Origin: Bradyrhizobium sp. dw_78 | GTDB taxonomy: Bacteria; Pseudomonadota; Alphaproteobacteria; Rhizobiales; Xanthobacteraceae | Assembly: GCF_018449525.1 (NCBI RefSeq) | Contig: NZ_JAAVUS010000007.1 | Location: forward strand, 248,001-312,000 | Length of the DNA stretch: 64,000 nt | Direction of reading: 5' to 3' | Shown here: piece by piece, positions 25,702 through 33,291 of the stretch | Position numbering within the stretch: position 1 is the first letter of the stretch | Layout of the letters: every line of letters begins with the position of its first letter | Translations under genes and position numbers: made by a program | The notes under the pieces: model-generated | Told to the model about the DNA's origin: nothing | Seen by the model: only the letters and a program-made list of their open reading frames with translations | The model's database searches: none

Positions 25702-26718
25702 TCATTCTACATTGAGCACGATCTTGCCGTGGATGTGCCCTCGGGCCGCCCGTTCGTGCGCCTTGCGGGCGTCGGCGAGCGGAAACTCGCTGTCGATCGC
25801 AACGCAGATCGCGCCGTCATTAAGCAAGCGCCCGACTTCCGCCAGTTGAGCCCCGTTTGAACGGACCTGGGTTGCCGAGACCGTGACGCCCAGCTTCTCG
25901 GCCTCCTCGCCACCGGAGAAGCCTAACGGAAACACCGGGAACAACGCCCCACCGCGCTTCAGCGTGCGCAGGAAACGACCGGTGCTCGGTCCGCCGAGGG
26001 CGTCGACGACGAGATCAACGTCATGCGCCACGTCCTCGGGAGGCGTTTTAGTGTAATCGATGAATTCATCGGCGCGGAGATCGCGCAAGAACGCCTCGTG
26101 CTCGCCGGACGCCACTGCGATTACTCGCGCACCCTTCCACTTGGCTATTTGCACCGCGAAGTGCCCCACGCCGCCAGCGGCGCCATTTACGAGAACAGTC
26201 TTGCCTTGGAGCGGCACCGGCTCATGCTGGTTCGGCTGAAGCGGGTTTGGTTCATTGTGCCCCAACTCGATCAGGAACTGCCACGCGGTGAGCAGTGACA
26301 TCGGCGCTCCGGCGGCATGCAGGTGATCGATGCCGGTCGGCTTGAGCGCGACTTCCGACGCTGGCGCGCTGACGTACTCGGCATAAGCCCTGCTGCCTCC
26401 CGCAAGGCCGACGGGAAATCGCACCATCGAATATACTTTGTCTCCAACGGAGAAGCTCTCAACGCCCTCGGCGACCGCGACGACAACGCCCGAAATGTCT
26501 GTTCCGAGAATGATCGGGAACGACACCTGCGGCTGCCACTCGGGGGGAAGCATTTTATACCCGTCGCGCAGGTACCAGTCGGGCGGATTGAGGCCGACCG
26601 CGTGGACGCGGACGAGTACTTCGCCTGCCTCCAGTTCGGGTTTCGGCGCATCTTCATAGACCAGCACCTCGGGGCCACCGAATGCATGCAGCCGGACCGC
26701 CTTCATCGTATCGCTCAT
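25702..26718 (-). CDS. NADPH-dependent quinone oxidoreductase/alcohol dehydrogenase family (MDR)
   Basis: 338 residues. The GroES-like N-terminal domain (MKAVRLHAFGGPEVLVYEDAPKPELEAGEVLVRVHAVGLNPPDWYLRDG) and the nucleotide-binding motif NGAAGGVGHFAVQIAK are typical of the zinc-independent MDR branch. No structural or catalytic zinc cysteines are visible. It reduces quinones or enones with NADPH in related enzymes. It is divergent from a LysR gene across a 95-nt gap with a clear LysR box, so regulation by that protein is likely. Confidence 0.9.
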   Translation of the reverse strand: MSDTMKAVRLHAFGGPEVLVYEDAPKPELEAGEVLVRVHAVGLNPPDWYLRDGYKMLPPEWQPQVSFPIILGTDISGVVVAVAEGVESFSVGDKVYSMVRFPVGLAGGSRAYAEYVSAPASEVALKPTGIDHLHAAGAPMSLLTAWQFLIELGHNEPNPLQPNQHEPVPLQGKTVLVNGAAGGVGHFAVQIAKWKGARVIAVASGEHEAFLRDLRADEFIDYTKTPPEDVAHDVDLVVDALGGPSTGRFLRTLKRGGALFPVFPLGFSGGEEAEKLGVTVSATQVRSNGAQLAEVGRLLNDGAICVAIDSEFPLADARKAHERAARGHIHGKIVLNVE

Positions 26719-26769
26719 TAGAAACCTCCACGAGGGAACATCGATGCCTCAACGACCACATATTCCATC

Positions 26770-26786
26770 ATTATGAAGTTGATAAT
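26770..26786. promoter_or_regulatory. LysR box ATTAT-N7-ATAAT
   Basis: A perfect 5-bp inverted repeat with a 7-nt spacer lies between the divergent oxidoreductase and lysR genes, 28 nt before the lysR start. The T-N11-A core is contained in it. Confidence 0.65.
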
Positions 26787-26813
26787 TGGAGCCCGCATCG
26801 CTTCAATAATGCC

Positions 26814-27752
26814 ATGAAGGAACAAATAGCCCTGGAACGGCTGACCGGTTTGATTGCTTTCGCGCGCGCGGGATCGATGGGTAGCTACACTGCCGCTGCC
26901 CGTTCCCTGTCGATCTCGCCCTCGGCCGTCAGCAAGAGCGTACAGCGACTCGAGCGGCATCTGGGGCTTTCGCTCTTTACCCGCACGACCCGCTCGCTGA
27001 CGCTCACGCCAGAGGGTCGCGAGTTGCATGAGCGCGCGCTCAGACTGCTGCGCGATGCGGAAGAGATCGAGCAGGCGGCGATGACGGCGCGCTCGGAGCC
27101 GTCTGGCACCTTGCGGATAGCCGCGCCCCTGCCGATCGGCGTCCATGTGATAGCGCCCGCCCTGCCGGCGTTCCGCCAGCGCTACCCCAAGGTAATGGTT
27201 GATCTGCGGCTGAACGATCAGGTTGTCGATATCATCGAACAACGGATCGACGTCGCGGTCCGGATCGGCGAACTTGCAGACTCGCGGCTGTTGTCGCGCC
27301 GGCTCATGCCGCACCGGCTCTGCGCCTTCGCATCACCAGCCTATCTGGCAACGCATGGCACACCGAAACACCCGGACGAGCTGGAGGGGCATGACACCGT
27401 CAGCCTCCGTTACCAAAGCACGGGCCAAGCCTTTCGCTGGCCTTTCCAGATCGGCGAGCGGGTGATCGAGATCGTGCCACCATCCGGCATTATCGTCGAT
27501 GTCAGCGACGCGCTGGTCGCGACGCTCGCCGCCGGCGGTGGCATCGGGATCAGCGCGACCTTTATCGCGGCGCCTTATGTGGCACGCGGCGAACTGGTCC
27601 CGGTACTTCCCGAATTCGCAGTCGAGCGGCACAATATCACGGCGCTGTGGCCGGAAAGCCGCCGCGCTAACCCTGCCGTGCGCGCCTTCCTGACCTTGTT
27701 ACAGGAAGTTTTTCAGGAGCGGATGACGGCCACGGCGAGCTTGTCGGTGTGA
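26814..27752 (+). CDS. LysR family transcriptional regulator
   Basis: 312 residues from the ATG at 26814 (MKEQIALERLTGLIAFARAGSMGSYTAAARSLSISPSAVSKSVQRLERHLGLSLFTRTTRSLTLTPEG is a standard LysR helix-turn-helix start). The effector domain follows (LRIAAPLPIGVHVIAPALPAFRQRYPKVMVDLRLND...). The frame is open upstream into the divergent gap, but the downstream ATG gives normal length. It is divergent from the MDR oxidoreductase gene. Confidence 0.92.
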   Translation: MKEQIALERLTGLIAFARAGSMGSYTAAARSLSISPSAVSKSVQRLERHLGLSLFTRTTRSLTLTPEGRELHERALRLLRDAEEIEQAAMTARSEPSGTLRIAAPLPIGVHVIAPALPAFRQRYPKVMVDLRLNDQVVDIIEQRIDVAVRIGELADSRLLSRRLMPHRLCAFASPAYLATHGTPKHPDELEGHDTVSLRYQSTGQAFRWPFQIGERVIEIVPPSGIIVDVSDALVATLAAGGGIGISATFIAAPYVARGELVPVLPEFAVERHNITALWPESRRANPAVRAFLTLLQEVFQERMTATASLSV

Positions 27753-28113
27753 GGGCGTCCCGCGCCCCTGTTCGAAACCTCACCCGCCACAGCGAGGCAC
27801 GCGCGACCTGAGCCGCAATCTTTGACCACCTCGGCTGCCCCGCCGCAACGTGAACATACGGCAGTTTCCAGAAACGACGATCGTTTCGCTGAACGGCGAC
27901 ATTTGGGCGCGAAACTGCCGGAGGCGCCCTCCGCAACAAGCAGCATGGAGAACGCCGATCCTACGACCCAGCCACCCTCGGTACGCTATACTGCGCCACA
28001 CATTGATGGCGGGCCAAGAACAATGAAGATGGGCACTATTCCTACGCCATAGCCACCTAACGCGCGCTATGGCTCTCTCGTGTCGGTAGGCCGTCACGCC
28101 GAAATGGATGGGA
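27753..28113. other. Intergenic region dominated by repeat copy A
   Basis: Between the lysR stop and the SDR stop. No gene is supported. Positions 27949-28079 are a copy of the repeat that recurs at 29632 and next to the tRNA. Confidence 0.55.
27949..28079 (+). repeat. tRNA-Ser-linked repeat, copy A
   Basis: About 130 nt, aligned throughout with copy B (29632-29768). Conserved blocks include CAGCCACCCTCGG, GATGGCGGGCC and GATGGGCACTATTCCTACGC. The left half also matches the sequence abutting the 3' end of tRNA-Ser (copy C). All copies are in direct orientation. Confidence 0.75.
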
Positions 28114-28920
28114 TCAGCGATGGGCGTTCAATCCGAAGGAGCGCGACAGAATCTTGCGCCATGCGGACTCGGGCAACAGGCGGTGCATACGCAGCGCTGG
28201 AACCGCGCTCGTGGCGGCATGGCGTAGCCGGTCGCCAGGTTCCTTGGCCGCGGCCAGGATCACCTTGGCGACTTGATCGGCCGGCGGGGCGCTCTCGACG
28301 CCGCGTTCCATCTTTTCCCGGACGGCTTCCGCTGCGGGGGAATAGGCCGGGTGCTCCGCCCATGGATGGGAGAAGCGGGTACGCGCGCCACCCGGTTCGA
28401 CCAGCTTCACCCGGATGCCATGCGGACGCAGTTCATAATAGAGCGCTTCGGTCAGCCCTTCGACGGCGAATTTGCCTGCACAATAGGGCGCCAGGAACGG
28501 AACACCGACCCGGCCGGTCAGCGAGGTCACATTGACGATCAACCCGCGGCCGCGCGGACGCATATGCGCCGCCGCGATCTGGCAGACGGCTGCCACGCCA
28601 ATCACGTTGACCTCCAGATGATCACGCAACTGAGTAAGGCTGATGCCCTCCAGCGGACCGCCCAGGCCGATGCCGGCGTTGTTCACGACCATATCCACAG
28701 CTCCAAACCGCTGTTCTGCGACCTGGAACGCCGCTTCGATGGACTCGGGATCGGTGACATCGAGGCGGGCGGGCAGGAGGCGCGGATGATCCATTCCGCC
28801 TGCCGCTGCCGCTGGATCGCGGGCGGTCGCGACCACATTCCAGCCATCGGCGAGGAAAGCCCGCACAGCGGCTTCGCCGATTCCGCTTGAGGTTCCTGTC
28901 ACGAGCACCGTTGTCGACAT
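28114..28920 (-). CDS. SDR family oxidoreductase
   Basis: 268 residues from the ATG at 28920, which follows a strong GAGGAGG. Landmarks: VLVTGTSSGIGEAAVRAF (5-22), DMVVNNAGIGLGGPLE, VNVTSLTGRVGVPFLAPYCAGKFAVEGL with catalytic Ser and YxxxK, and an EPGGARTRF turn. Classical SDR of unknown substrate. It is divergent from a TetR gene, with a long perfect palindrome in the gap. Confidence 0.9.
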   Translation of the reverse strand: MSTTVLVTGTSSGIGEAAVRAFLADGWNVVATARDPAAAAGGMDHPRLLPARLDVTDPESIEAAFQVAEQRFGAVDMVVNNAGIGLGGPLEGISLTQLRDHLEVNVIGVAAVCQIAAAHMRPRGRGLIVNVTSLTGRVGVPFLAPYCAGKFAVEGLTEALYYELRPHGIRVKLVEPGGARTRFSHPWAEHPAYSPAAEAVREKMERGVESAPPADQVAKVILAAAKEPGDRLRHAATSAVPALRMHRLLPESAWRKILSRSFGLNAHR

Positions 28921-28963
28921 TGCATCCTCCTCGTCTGTGGAGGGGATATATTGATTATGGACT

Positions 28964-28992
28964 GATCTATCCAGAATTATTTTGGATAGATC
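28964..28992. promoter_or_regulatory. Perfect 10-bp palindromic operator GATCTATCCA-N9-TGGATAGATC
   Basis: It lies in the 95-nt gap between the divergent SDR and tetR genes, 23 nt from the tetR start. TetR-family regulators typically bind such sites, so autoregulation and SDR control are likely. Confidence 0.7.
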
Positions 28993-29015
28993 GTTCTGAT
29001 TTGCTATGAGGAAGC

Positions 29016-29633
29016 ATGGCCCGGCCCAAGCAATTCGACCGTGACAAGGCGCTGATGATCGCCATCGAGGTGTTCGCCGATCACGGCTATGAGGGGGCCT
29101 CAACCGAGACCTTGTTGAAGGCGATGGGGCTCAATCGCCAAAGCCTCTACGATACCTATGGCTCCAAACGGCAACTCTACCTGGAAGCTCTGCAACGCTA
29201 TAACCGCGAGAATGCGGAGCAGATTGCCCACGACATTGCGGCAGGCCCGACGCCGCTCGACGGGCTTGAGCGAGCACTCGTCGCTTTCGTGGAACGGGCC
29301 GTCCAACGCCCCGCCCCCTCCTGCCTGGGTGTAAGAGCCATTTGCGAATTTGGTTTGCGGGATGCCGATGTTCTGGCCGCCGGCGCGGCGAGCCACACCC
29401 TGTTGCGGGATGCCGTGAGCGAGGCGATTGAGCAGGCGAAAGCCGCGGGACAGGTGCGCGCGGACAGTGAAATCGGAACGGCGACGGACCTTTTTCTCGC
29501 AACTCTGACTGGATTGAAGATGAGCGCTCGCGGGGGCCTCTCACCCGAGAGGCTACGGAAAATGGCGCATCTGGCCATAAGGGCGCTCGCTTGGGCGCAT
29601 CCCGCCGAAGTTATCGGTCAGCGAGCGGTATAG
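29016..29633 (+). CDS. TetR/AcrR family transcriptional regulator
   Basis: 205 residues. The start MARPKQFDRDKALMIAIEVFADHGYEGASTETLLKAMGLNRQSLYDTYGSKRQLYLEAL is a typical TetR helix-turn-helix of the type often found next to SDR genes. The C-terminal domain includes a CLGVRAICEFG stretch. It is divergent from the SDR gene and its last codons run into repeat copy B. Confidence 0.92.
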   Translation: MARPKQFDRDKALMIAIEVFADHGYEGASTETLLKAMGLNRQSLYDTYGSKRQLYLEALQRYNRENAEQIAHDIAAGPTPLDGLERALVAFVERAVQRPAPSCLGVRAICEFGLRDADVLAAGAASHTLLRDAVSEAIEQAKAAGQVRADSEIGTATDLFLATLTGLKMSARGGLSPERLRKMAHLAIRALAWAHPAEVIGQRAV

Positions 29634-29768
29634 AGCACGTCGATTCTACGATCCGGCCACCCTCGGCACGCTTCACTACGCTACATTTTTGTGGCGGGCC
29701 GGGAACGATGAAGATGGGCACTATTCCTACGCCATAGCCACCTGAGGCACGCTGCACTTGGCTCTCTG
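29632..29768 (+). repeat. tRNA-Ser-linked repeat, copy B
   Basis: Matches copy A over its whole length and copy C over its left half. Similarity with copy C extends further left, into the end of the tetR gene (GGTCAGCGAGC at 29616-29626 and at 32632-32642). Confidence 0.75.
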
Positions 29769-29907
29769 GAGGGACCACGAACATAGAGAGGCGCTCAGCC
29801 GGGGAACAAAAGCGTTCAAAATCTCAAAGCAGTCATGTGCAAGGCGGCTTGGCTGCGGCGTGCAAACATCGGTCCGTTTTGTACATATCCGCAACACGGA
29901 GTAACTG

Positions 29908-30699
29908 ATGATGCGCAACGCAAGTTTCGGCCGACGTTTCTGGCCCGCTCTGGCCATCCTGGCGGGCATGGCCGGCTGGTGCGACGCCGCAAGCGCGCAG
30001 ACCACAAAGAACGTCATTCTGGTTCATGGTGCCTGGGCGGACGGTTCGAGCTGGTCGAAAGTCATCCCTCTGCTCGATGCGAAGGGATTCAACGTCGTCG
30101 CCGTGCAGCTCCCCCTGACTTCCCTGGCCGATGATGCCGCCACCGTAAAGCGGGCGATCGCGCTGGAAAACGGGCCTGTCCTACTGGTCGGTCATTCCTA
30201 CGGCGGCGCCGTCATCACGGAGGCGGGCGATGACCCGAAGGTCAAGGGCCTCGTCTACGTCGCTGCCTTTGCGCCCGATGCGGGACAATCGGCGGGCTCC
30301 CTGAGCGGCTCGGTTCCCGTGCCGCTGAACGATCAAGTCCGCCCGGATGCGAACGGCTTCCTGAAACTGACCAAAGCGGGGGTCTACGACGACTTCGCCC
30401 AGGATCTTTCGACCCAGGAAAAAGAAGTGCTTTTTGCCGCGGAGGCCCCGACCAGCGTCAACGCGCTGGGCGGCAAGATCGGCGATCCCGCGTGGCGACA
30501 CAAGCCGTCCTGGTACATCGTCGCCGCGAATGACCGCGCGATCTCGCCGAAACTGGAAAGGACCATGGCCCAGACGATCCATGCGACCACCTCCGTGCTG
30601 CTTCACACCAGCCATGTCGCGATGCTGGCCCAACCCCAGGAGGTCGCTGGCGTCATCGAACAGGCGGAGGCCGCCGTCGAGCGAGCGGCTTCGAAGTGA
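29908..30699 (+). CDS. Exported alpha/beta hydrolase
   Basis: 263 residues with a signal peptide (FWPALAILAGMAGWCDAASA, cut near residue 30). The alpha/beta-hydrolase landmarks are the oxyanion strand VILVHGAWADGSSW, the nucleophile elbow GHSYGG, an acid in AANDRAISP and the histidine in TSHVAML. A Shine-Dalgarno GGAG is 8 nt before ATGATG; either ATG may be used. The neighbouring gene at 30734 encodes a close paralogue without a signal peptide. Substrate unknown; related proteins are annotated as esterases. Confidence 0.88.
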   Translation: MMRNASFGRRFWPALAILAGMAGWCDAASAQTTKNVILVHGAWADGSSWSKVIPLLDAKGFNVVAVQLPLTSLADDAATVKRAIALENGPVLLVGHSYGGAVITEAGDDPKVKGLVYVAAFAPDAGQSAGSLSGSVPVPLNDQVRPDANGFLKLTKAGVYDDFAQDLSTQEKEVLFAAEAPTSVNALGGKIGDPAWRHKPSWYIVAANDRAISPKLERTMAQTIHATTSVLLHTSHVAMLAQPQEVAGVIEQAEAAVERAASK

Positions 30700-30733
30700 A
30701 CGCTGGAACGCATTGGACGTGGAGGCTGAAGTG

Positions 30734-31429
30734 ATGGCGGCAAAAACCGTAATTCTCACGCACGGGGCCTGGGCCGATGGTTCCAGTTGGTCTGAGGTCA
30801 TTCCATCGTTACGAGCCCATGGTTTGAACACAACGGCGGTCCAGATGCCTTTATCTGGATTTAAAGCCGACGTCGCGACGCTGTGCCGCGCTATCGCAGC
30901 CGCCGAACCGCCGGTCGTTCTCGCCGGCCACTCCTATGGCGGGGCGGTCATCACCGAGGCCGGGACGAATGCGAAGGTATCCGCCCTGGTTTACGTCGCC
31001 GCCTTTGCTCCGGATGCCGGCGAGTCGGCGGACCTGCTCGGCAAAAAAATGGAACCGCCCCCGATGGCTACGGAAATAAGACCCTGTGGGGACGGATACC
31101 TTACGTTGACCCAAGCAGGTGTTCATCAGGACTTCGCGCAGGATCTTCCTGAGCCGGAGCGAGACATTCTGTTTGCGGCGCAAGGTCCCACCGCGATCGC
31201 CTCATTGACCGGCACGGTTTCGCGCCCGGCCTGGCGGGAAAAACCGAGTTGGTATCTGGTCGCCGGGGAGGATCGGGCAATCCAGCCTGCGCTCGAGCGT
31301 TCTATGGCCGAGCGCGTCGGTGCCACCGTTACGGAAATCGCCGCAAGCCATCTCGTGATGCTGTCGCATCCCGATGCCGTCGCGGAATTGATCCTGCAGG
31401 CAGCGAACGCCGCCTTGCCGCGGCAATGA
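30734..31429 (+). CDS. Cytosolic alpha/beta hydrolase, paralogue of the upstream gene
   Basis: 231 residues from the ATG at 30734, preceded by GGAGG. Colinear with the upstream protein: ILTHGAWADGSSW, GHSYGGAVITEAG, LVYVAAFAPDAGES, QDFAQDLPEPERDILFAA, PSWYLVAGEDRAI and ASHLVML. No signal peptide is present. The frame is open upstream but overlaps the previous gene. The pair looks like a tandem duplication with one exported and one cytosolic product. Confidence 0.88.
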   Translation: MAAKTVILTHGAWADGSSWSEVIPSLRAHGLNTTAVQMPLSGFKADVATLCRAIAAAEPPVVLAGHSYGGAVITEAGTNAKVSALVYVAAFAPDAGESADLLGKKMEPPPMATEIRPCGDGYLTLTQAGVHQDFAQDLPEPERDILFAAQGPTAIASLTGTVSRPAWREKPSWYLVAGEDRAIQPALERSMAERVGATVTEIAASHLVMLSHPDAVAELILQAANAALPRQ

Positions 31430-31506
31430 ACCTCCGGATCGCGGCGAAAGGACGATTGCGGTCTTCCTATATGAAACGGCTGCCCGCCATGACCCGGCGA
31501 CGGCGC

Positions 31507-32418
31507 TCAATCGCGGGCCAGCCGCCGCCATTGGCCAGGCGGGCTGCCCTCCTGTCGAGAGAATGCTCTCGTCAAATGGCTTTGGTCCGCGAATCCACAC
31601 ATCAACGCGATTTCCGACAATGTCAGTTTAGTGCGGCGGAGCAAGCTTTTGGCCCGTCGCAATCGTTGGTCCATCAGCCATTTATGCGGCGGGATGCCCA
31701 TCGTCTTGCGGAATGCATGCACGAAATAGCTCACGGACAAGCCACAGCCTGCCGCGAGTTCCGCGATGGTCACGCGGCCGGACAAATCGGCTGTCATCAT
31801 GCCGCACGCCCGCCTGCTTTGCCATGGCGCAAGTCCACCACGCGGATGGACTGGGTCGCGAACCTCGCCATAGGCTCGCACGATATGCGCGTGGAACGCG
31901 AGGGCGGCATAGTCGACAAAGAGGCTGTCCTCGGGGCCATAAGTCTCGAGCCGATCGGCCAGAGCTGAGCTCAGCCCGTGCAGCACCTGATCACGCGTGC
32001 CGCCCAACGTCGGATGAAGCCTGCGGGGCGGCCGCTCTCCCCGATCATATGCTATATCCTCCAGTGTACGCTTGGATATCTGGACCAGCATGAAGTCCAT
32101 CGGGTGATGGATATGTGCAAAGGGCGCGGCGTCGAGGTCCAGGATCACCACCTCGCCGATATGGAGCGACGGCATCTCGGCGTGCCGGCCATCGATCCAT
32201 ATGTCCAGTTCGGGAAGCGGCGCCATATGCACATGGACCACGAAGGCAGATTCCGCCGGCAATTCCTCGGTCTTCACGGGGGGAGAGATGACGCGGGATA
32301 TCTTGATCGGTTCCGTTGAACCGACGTTTGCAAAAAGCGCCCCCGGGACAGGCGATCTGAAACGGCGAGAGATCGACTCCCGAAAGCCTTCGATATCTGC
32401 GCCTTCCCCGCTGTTCAT
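31507..32418 (-). CDS. AraC family transcriptional regulator
   Basis: 303 residues from the ATG at 32418; upstream in-frame starts at 32472 and 32547 are possible and no start has a strong ribosome-binding site. The C-terminal double helix-turn-helix is clear: VTIAELAAGCGLSVSYFVHAFRKTMGIPPHKWLMDQRLRRAKSLLRRTKLTLSEIALMCGFADQSHLTRAFSRQEGSPPGQWRR. The N-terminal domain is the cupin-like sensor type (VVHVHMAPLPELDIWIDGRH). It is convergent with the hydrolase pair, which may be its target. Confidence 0.88.
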   Translation of the reverse strand: MNSGEGADIEGFRESISRRFRSPVPGALFANVGSTEPIKISRVISPPVKTEELPAESAFVVHVHMAPLPELDIWIDGRHAEMPSLHIGEVVILDLDAAPFAHIHHPMDFMLVQISKRTLEDIAYDRGERPPRRLHPTLGGTRDQVLHGLSSALADRLETYGPEDSLFVDYAALAFHAHIVRAYGEVRDPVHPRGGLAPWQSRRACGMMTADLSGRVTIAELAAGCGLSVSYFVHAFRKTMGIPPHKWLMDQRLRRAKSLLRRTKLTLSEIALMCGFADQSHLTRAFSRQEGSPPGQWRRLARD

Positions 32419-32649
32419 GCTTGAGCCATACTGCAATGATCCAGTTTTGAGAGGATGATGAGTCGGAACCATTATTTCAATGCACGGCACGAGGCGGTAC
32501 GGCAGGTCGCCATCGCCCACATCTTCGCGCATCGATACTGCCAGCACGCTACATGAATTGCGCCATGGATTGAGCCTTTTCTATGCGCCAAGCCGTGGGA
32601 GAGATTCAGTTGCCCCTCAGCAGGGGGTTGCCGGTCAGCGAGCAGTATA

Positions 32650-32715
32650 AAGAACGCCGATTCTACGCTCCAGCCACCTTCGTCACGCCATGCTGCGCTA
32701 CACTTTGATGGCGGA
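32650..32715 (+). repeat. tRNA-Ser-linked repeat, copy C (left half), abutting tRNA 3' end
   Basis: Matches the left halves of copies A and B (GAACGCCGATTCTACG, CAGCCACC, TTTGATGGCGG) and ends within the encoded CCA and discriminator of tRNA-Ser(CGA). TGGCGG is shared by all three copies and is the reverse complement of the tRNA end. Confidence 0.7.
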
Positions 32716-32798
32716 GAGGGAGGGATTCGAACCCCCGATAGGCTTGCACCTATGCCGCATTTCGAGTGCGGTGCATTCGACCACTCTGCCACCTCTCC
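32709..32798 (-). tRNA. tRNA-Ser (anticodon CGA)
   Basis: 90 nt including the encoded CCA. The acceptor stem is GGAGAGG/CCTCTCC. The anticodon stem is CCGCA/TGCGG with loop CTCGAAA. A long serine-type variable arm (ATAGGTGCAAGCCTAT) is present, and the T arm has GGGGGTTCGAATCCCTC. The gene reads on the minus strand. Confidence 0.97.
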
Positions 32799-32812
32799 AG
32801 CGGTCGGGGCGT

Positions 32813-32841
32813 GTTCTAGGCGAGGACGGCTGGTCAGACAA
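32813..32841 (-). promoter_or_regulatory. Promoter of tRNA-Ser
   Basis: On the minus strand TTGTCT and TAGAAC are separated by 17 nt, with the -10 element 14 nt before the mature 5' end. Confidence 0.6.
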
Positions 32842-33012
32842 GGCGCGCCGGGCAAGAATTCGCCGCTTCGGGTGCAGGAAGCAACGTCCGGGACGCATCT
32901 GACGGTTCGGATAAACAAGGCGACCTTCGATGTCGCACGGACGAATCGGTGATGCAGCCCTTAGCGCGCGGCGCTCCCGAACATATCGGCTGGAATTGAG
33001 CGCAGGAAAAAG

Positions 33013-33046
33013 TGGGGCCGCCGGACGCGATAAAAACCGGCGGCCC
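33013..33046 (-). terminator. Hairpin terminator reading on the minus strand
   Basis: A perfect 11-bp stem GGGGCCGCCGG/CCGGCGGCCCC with a 12-nt loop, followed on the minus strand by ACTTTTTCC. It lies about 245 nt after the ROK gene stop, the nearest minus-strand gene upstream of it. Confidence 0.6.
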
Positions 33047-33186
33047 CGTGTCGCGTCATTGAAATTGCGGCCGGAAGTGCGGCTTCACGGGCGCTTGAGC
33101 GACGGCTTGGAGGGTAGCCGCCCGCCCGGGAACGGCAATGGAAACCCTATTTTAACCTAACCGATCAAGGTTACCGGCCCGGCCGG

Positions 33187-33269
33187 GATAGCGTTTTCGA
33201 GCGAAAGCCTGGCCCGGACTTGGATCGTGGGGTGGGGATTCGGCTCTGATTCAATCAGAACCGATAAGG
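33187..33269 (+). repeat. Dispersed repeat, copy 3
   Basis: Starts ATAGCGTTTTCGAGCGAAAG and ends GGCTCTGATTCAATCAGAAC followed by CGATAAG. The middle differs from copy 4, while the flanking blocks are conserved. Confidence 0.75.
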
Positions 33270-33291
33270 CGCCAAGCAGGCCCCCATAAGC

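Larger units (their letters stand above)
32842..33291. other. Intergenic region between tRNA-Ser and ROK kinase gene
   Basis: No gene is supported. It holds a strong hairpin (33013-33046) and a dispersed-repeat copy (33187-33269). Confidence 0.5.

Noticed and set aside
33187..33269. Terminator of the ROK gene
   Set aside because: The inverted block here belongs to the dispersed repeat family and has no T run on the minus strand; the hairpin at 33013-33046 is a better candidate.
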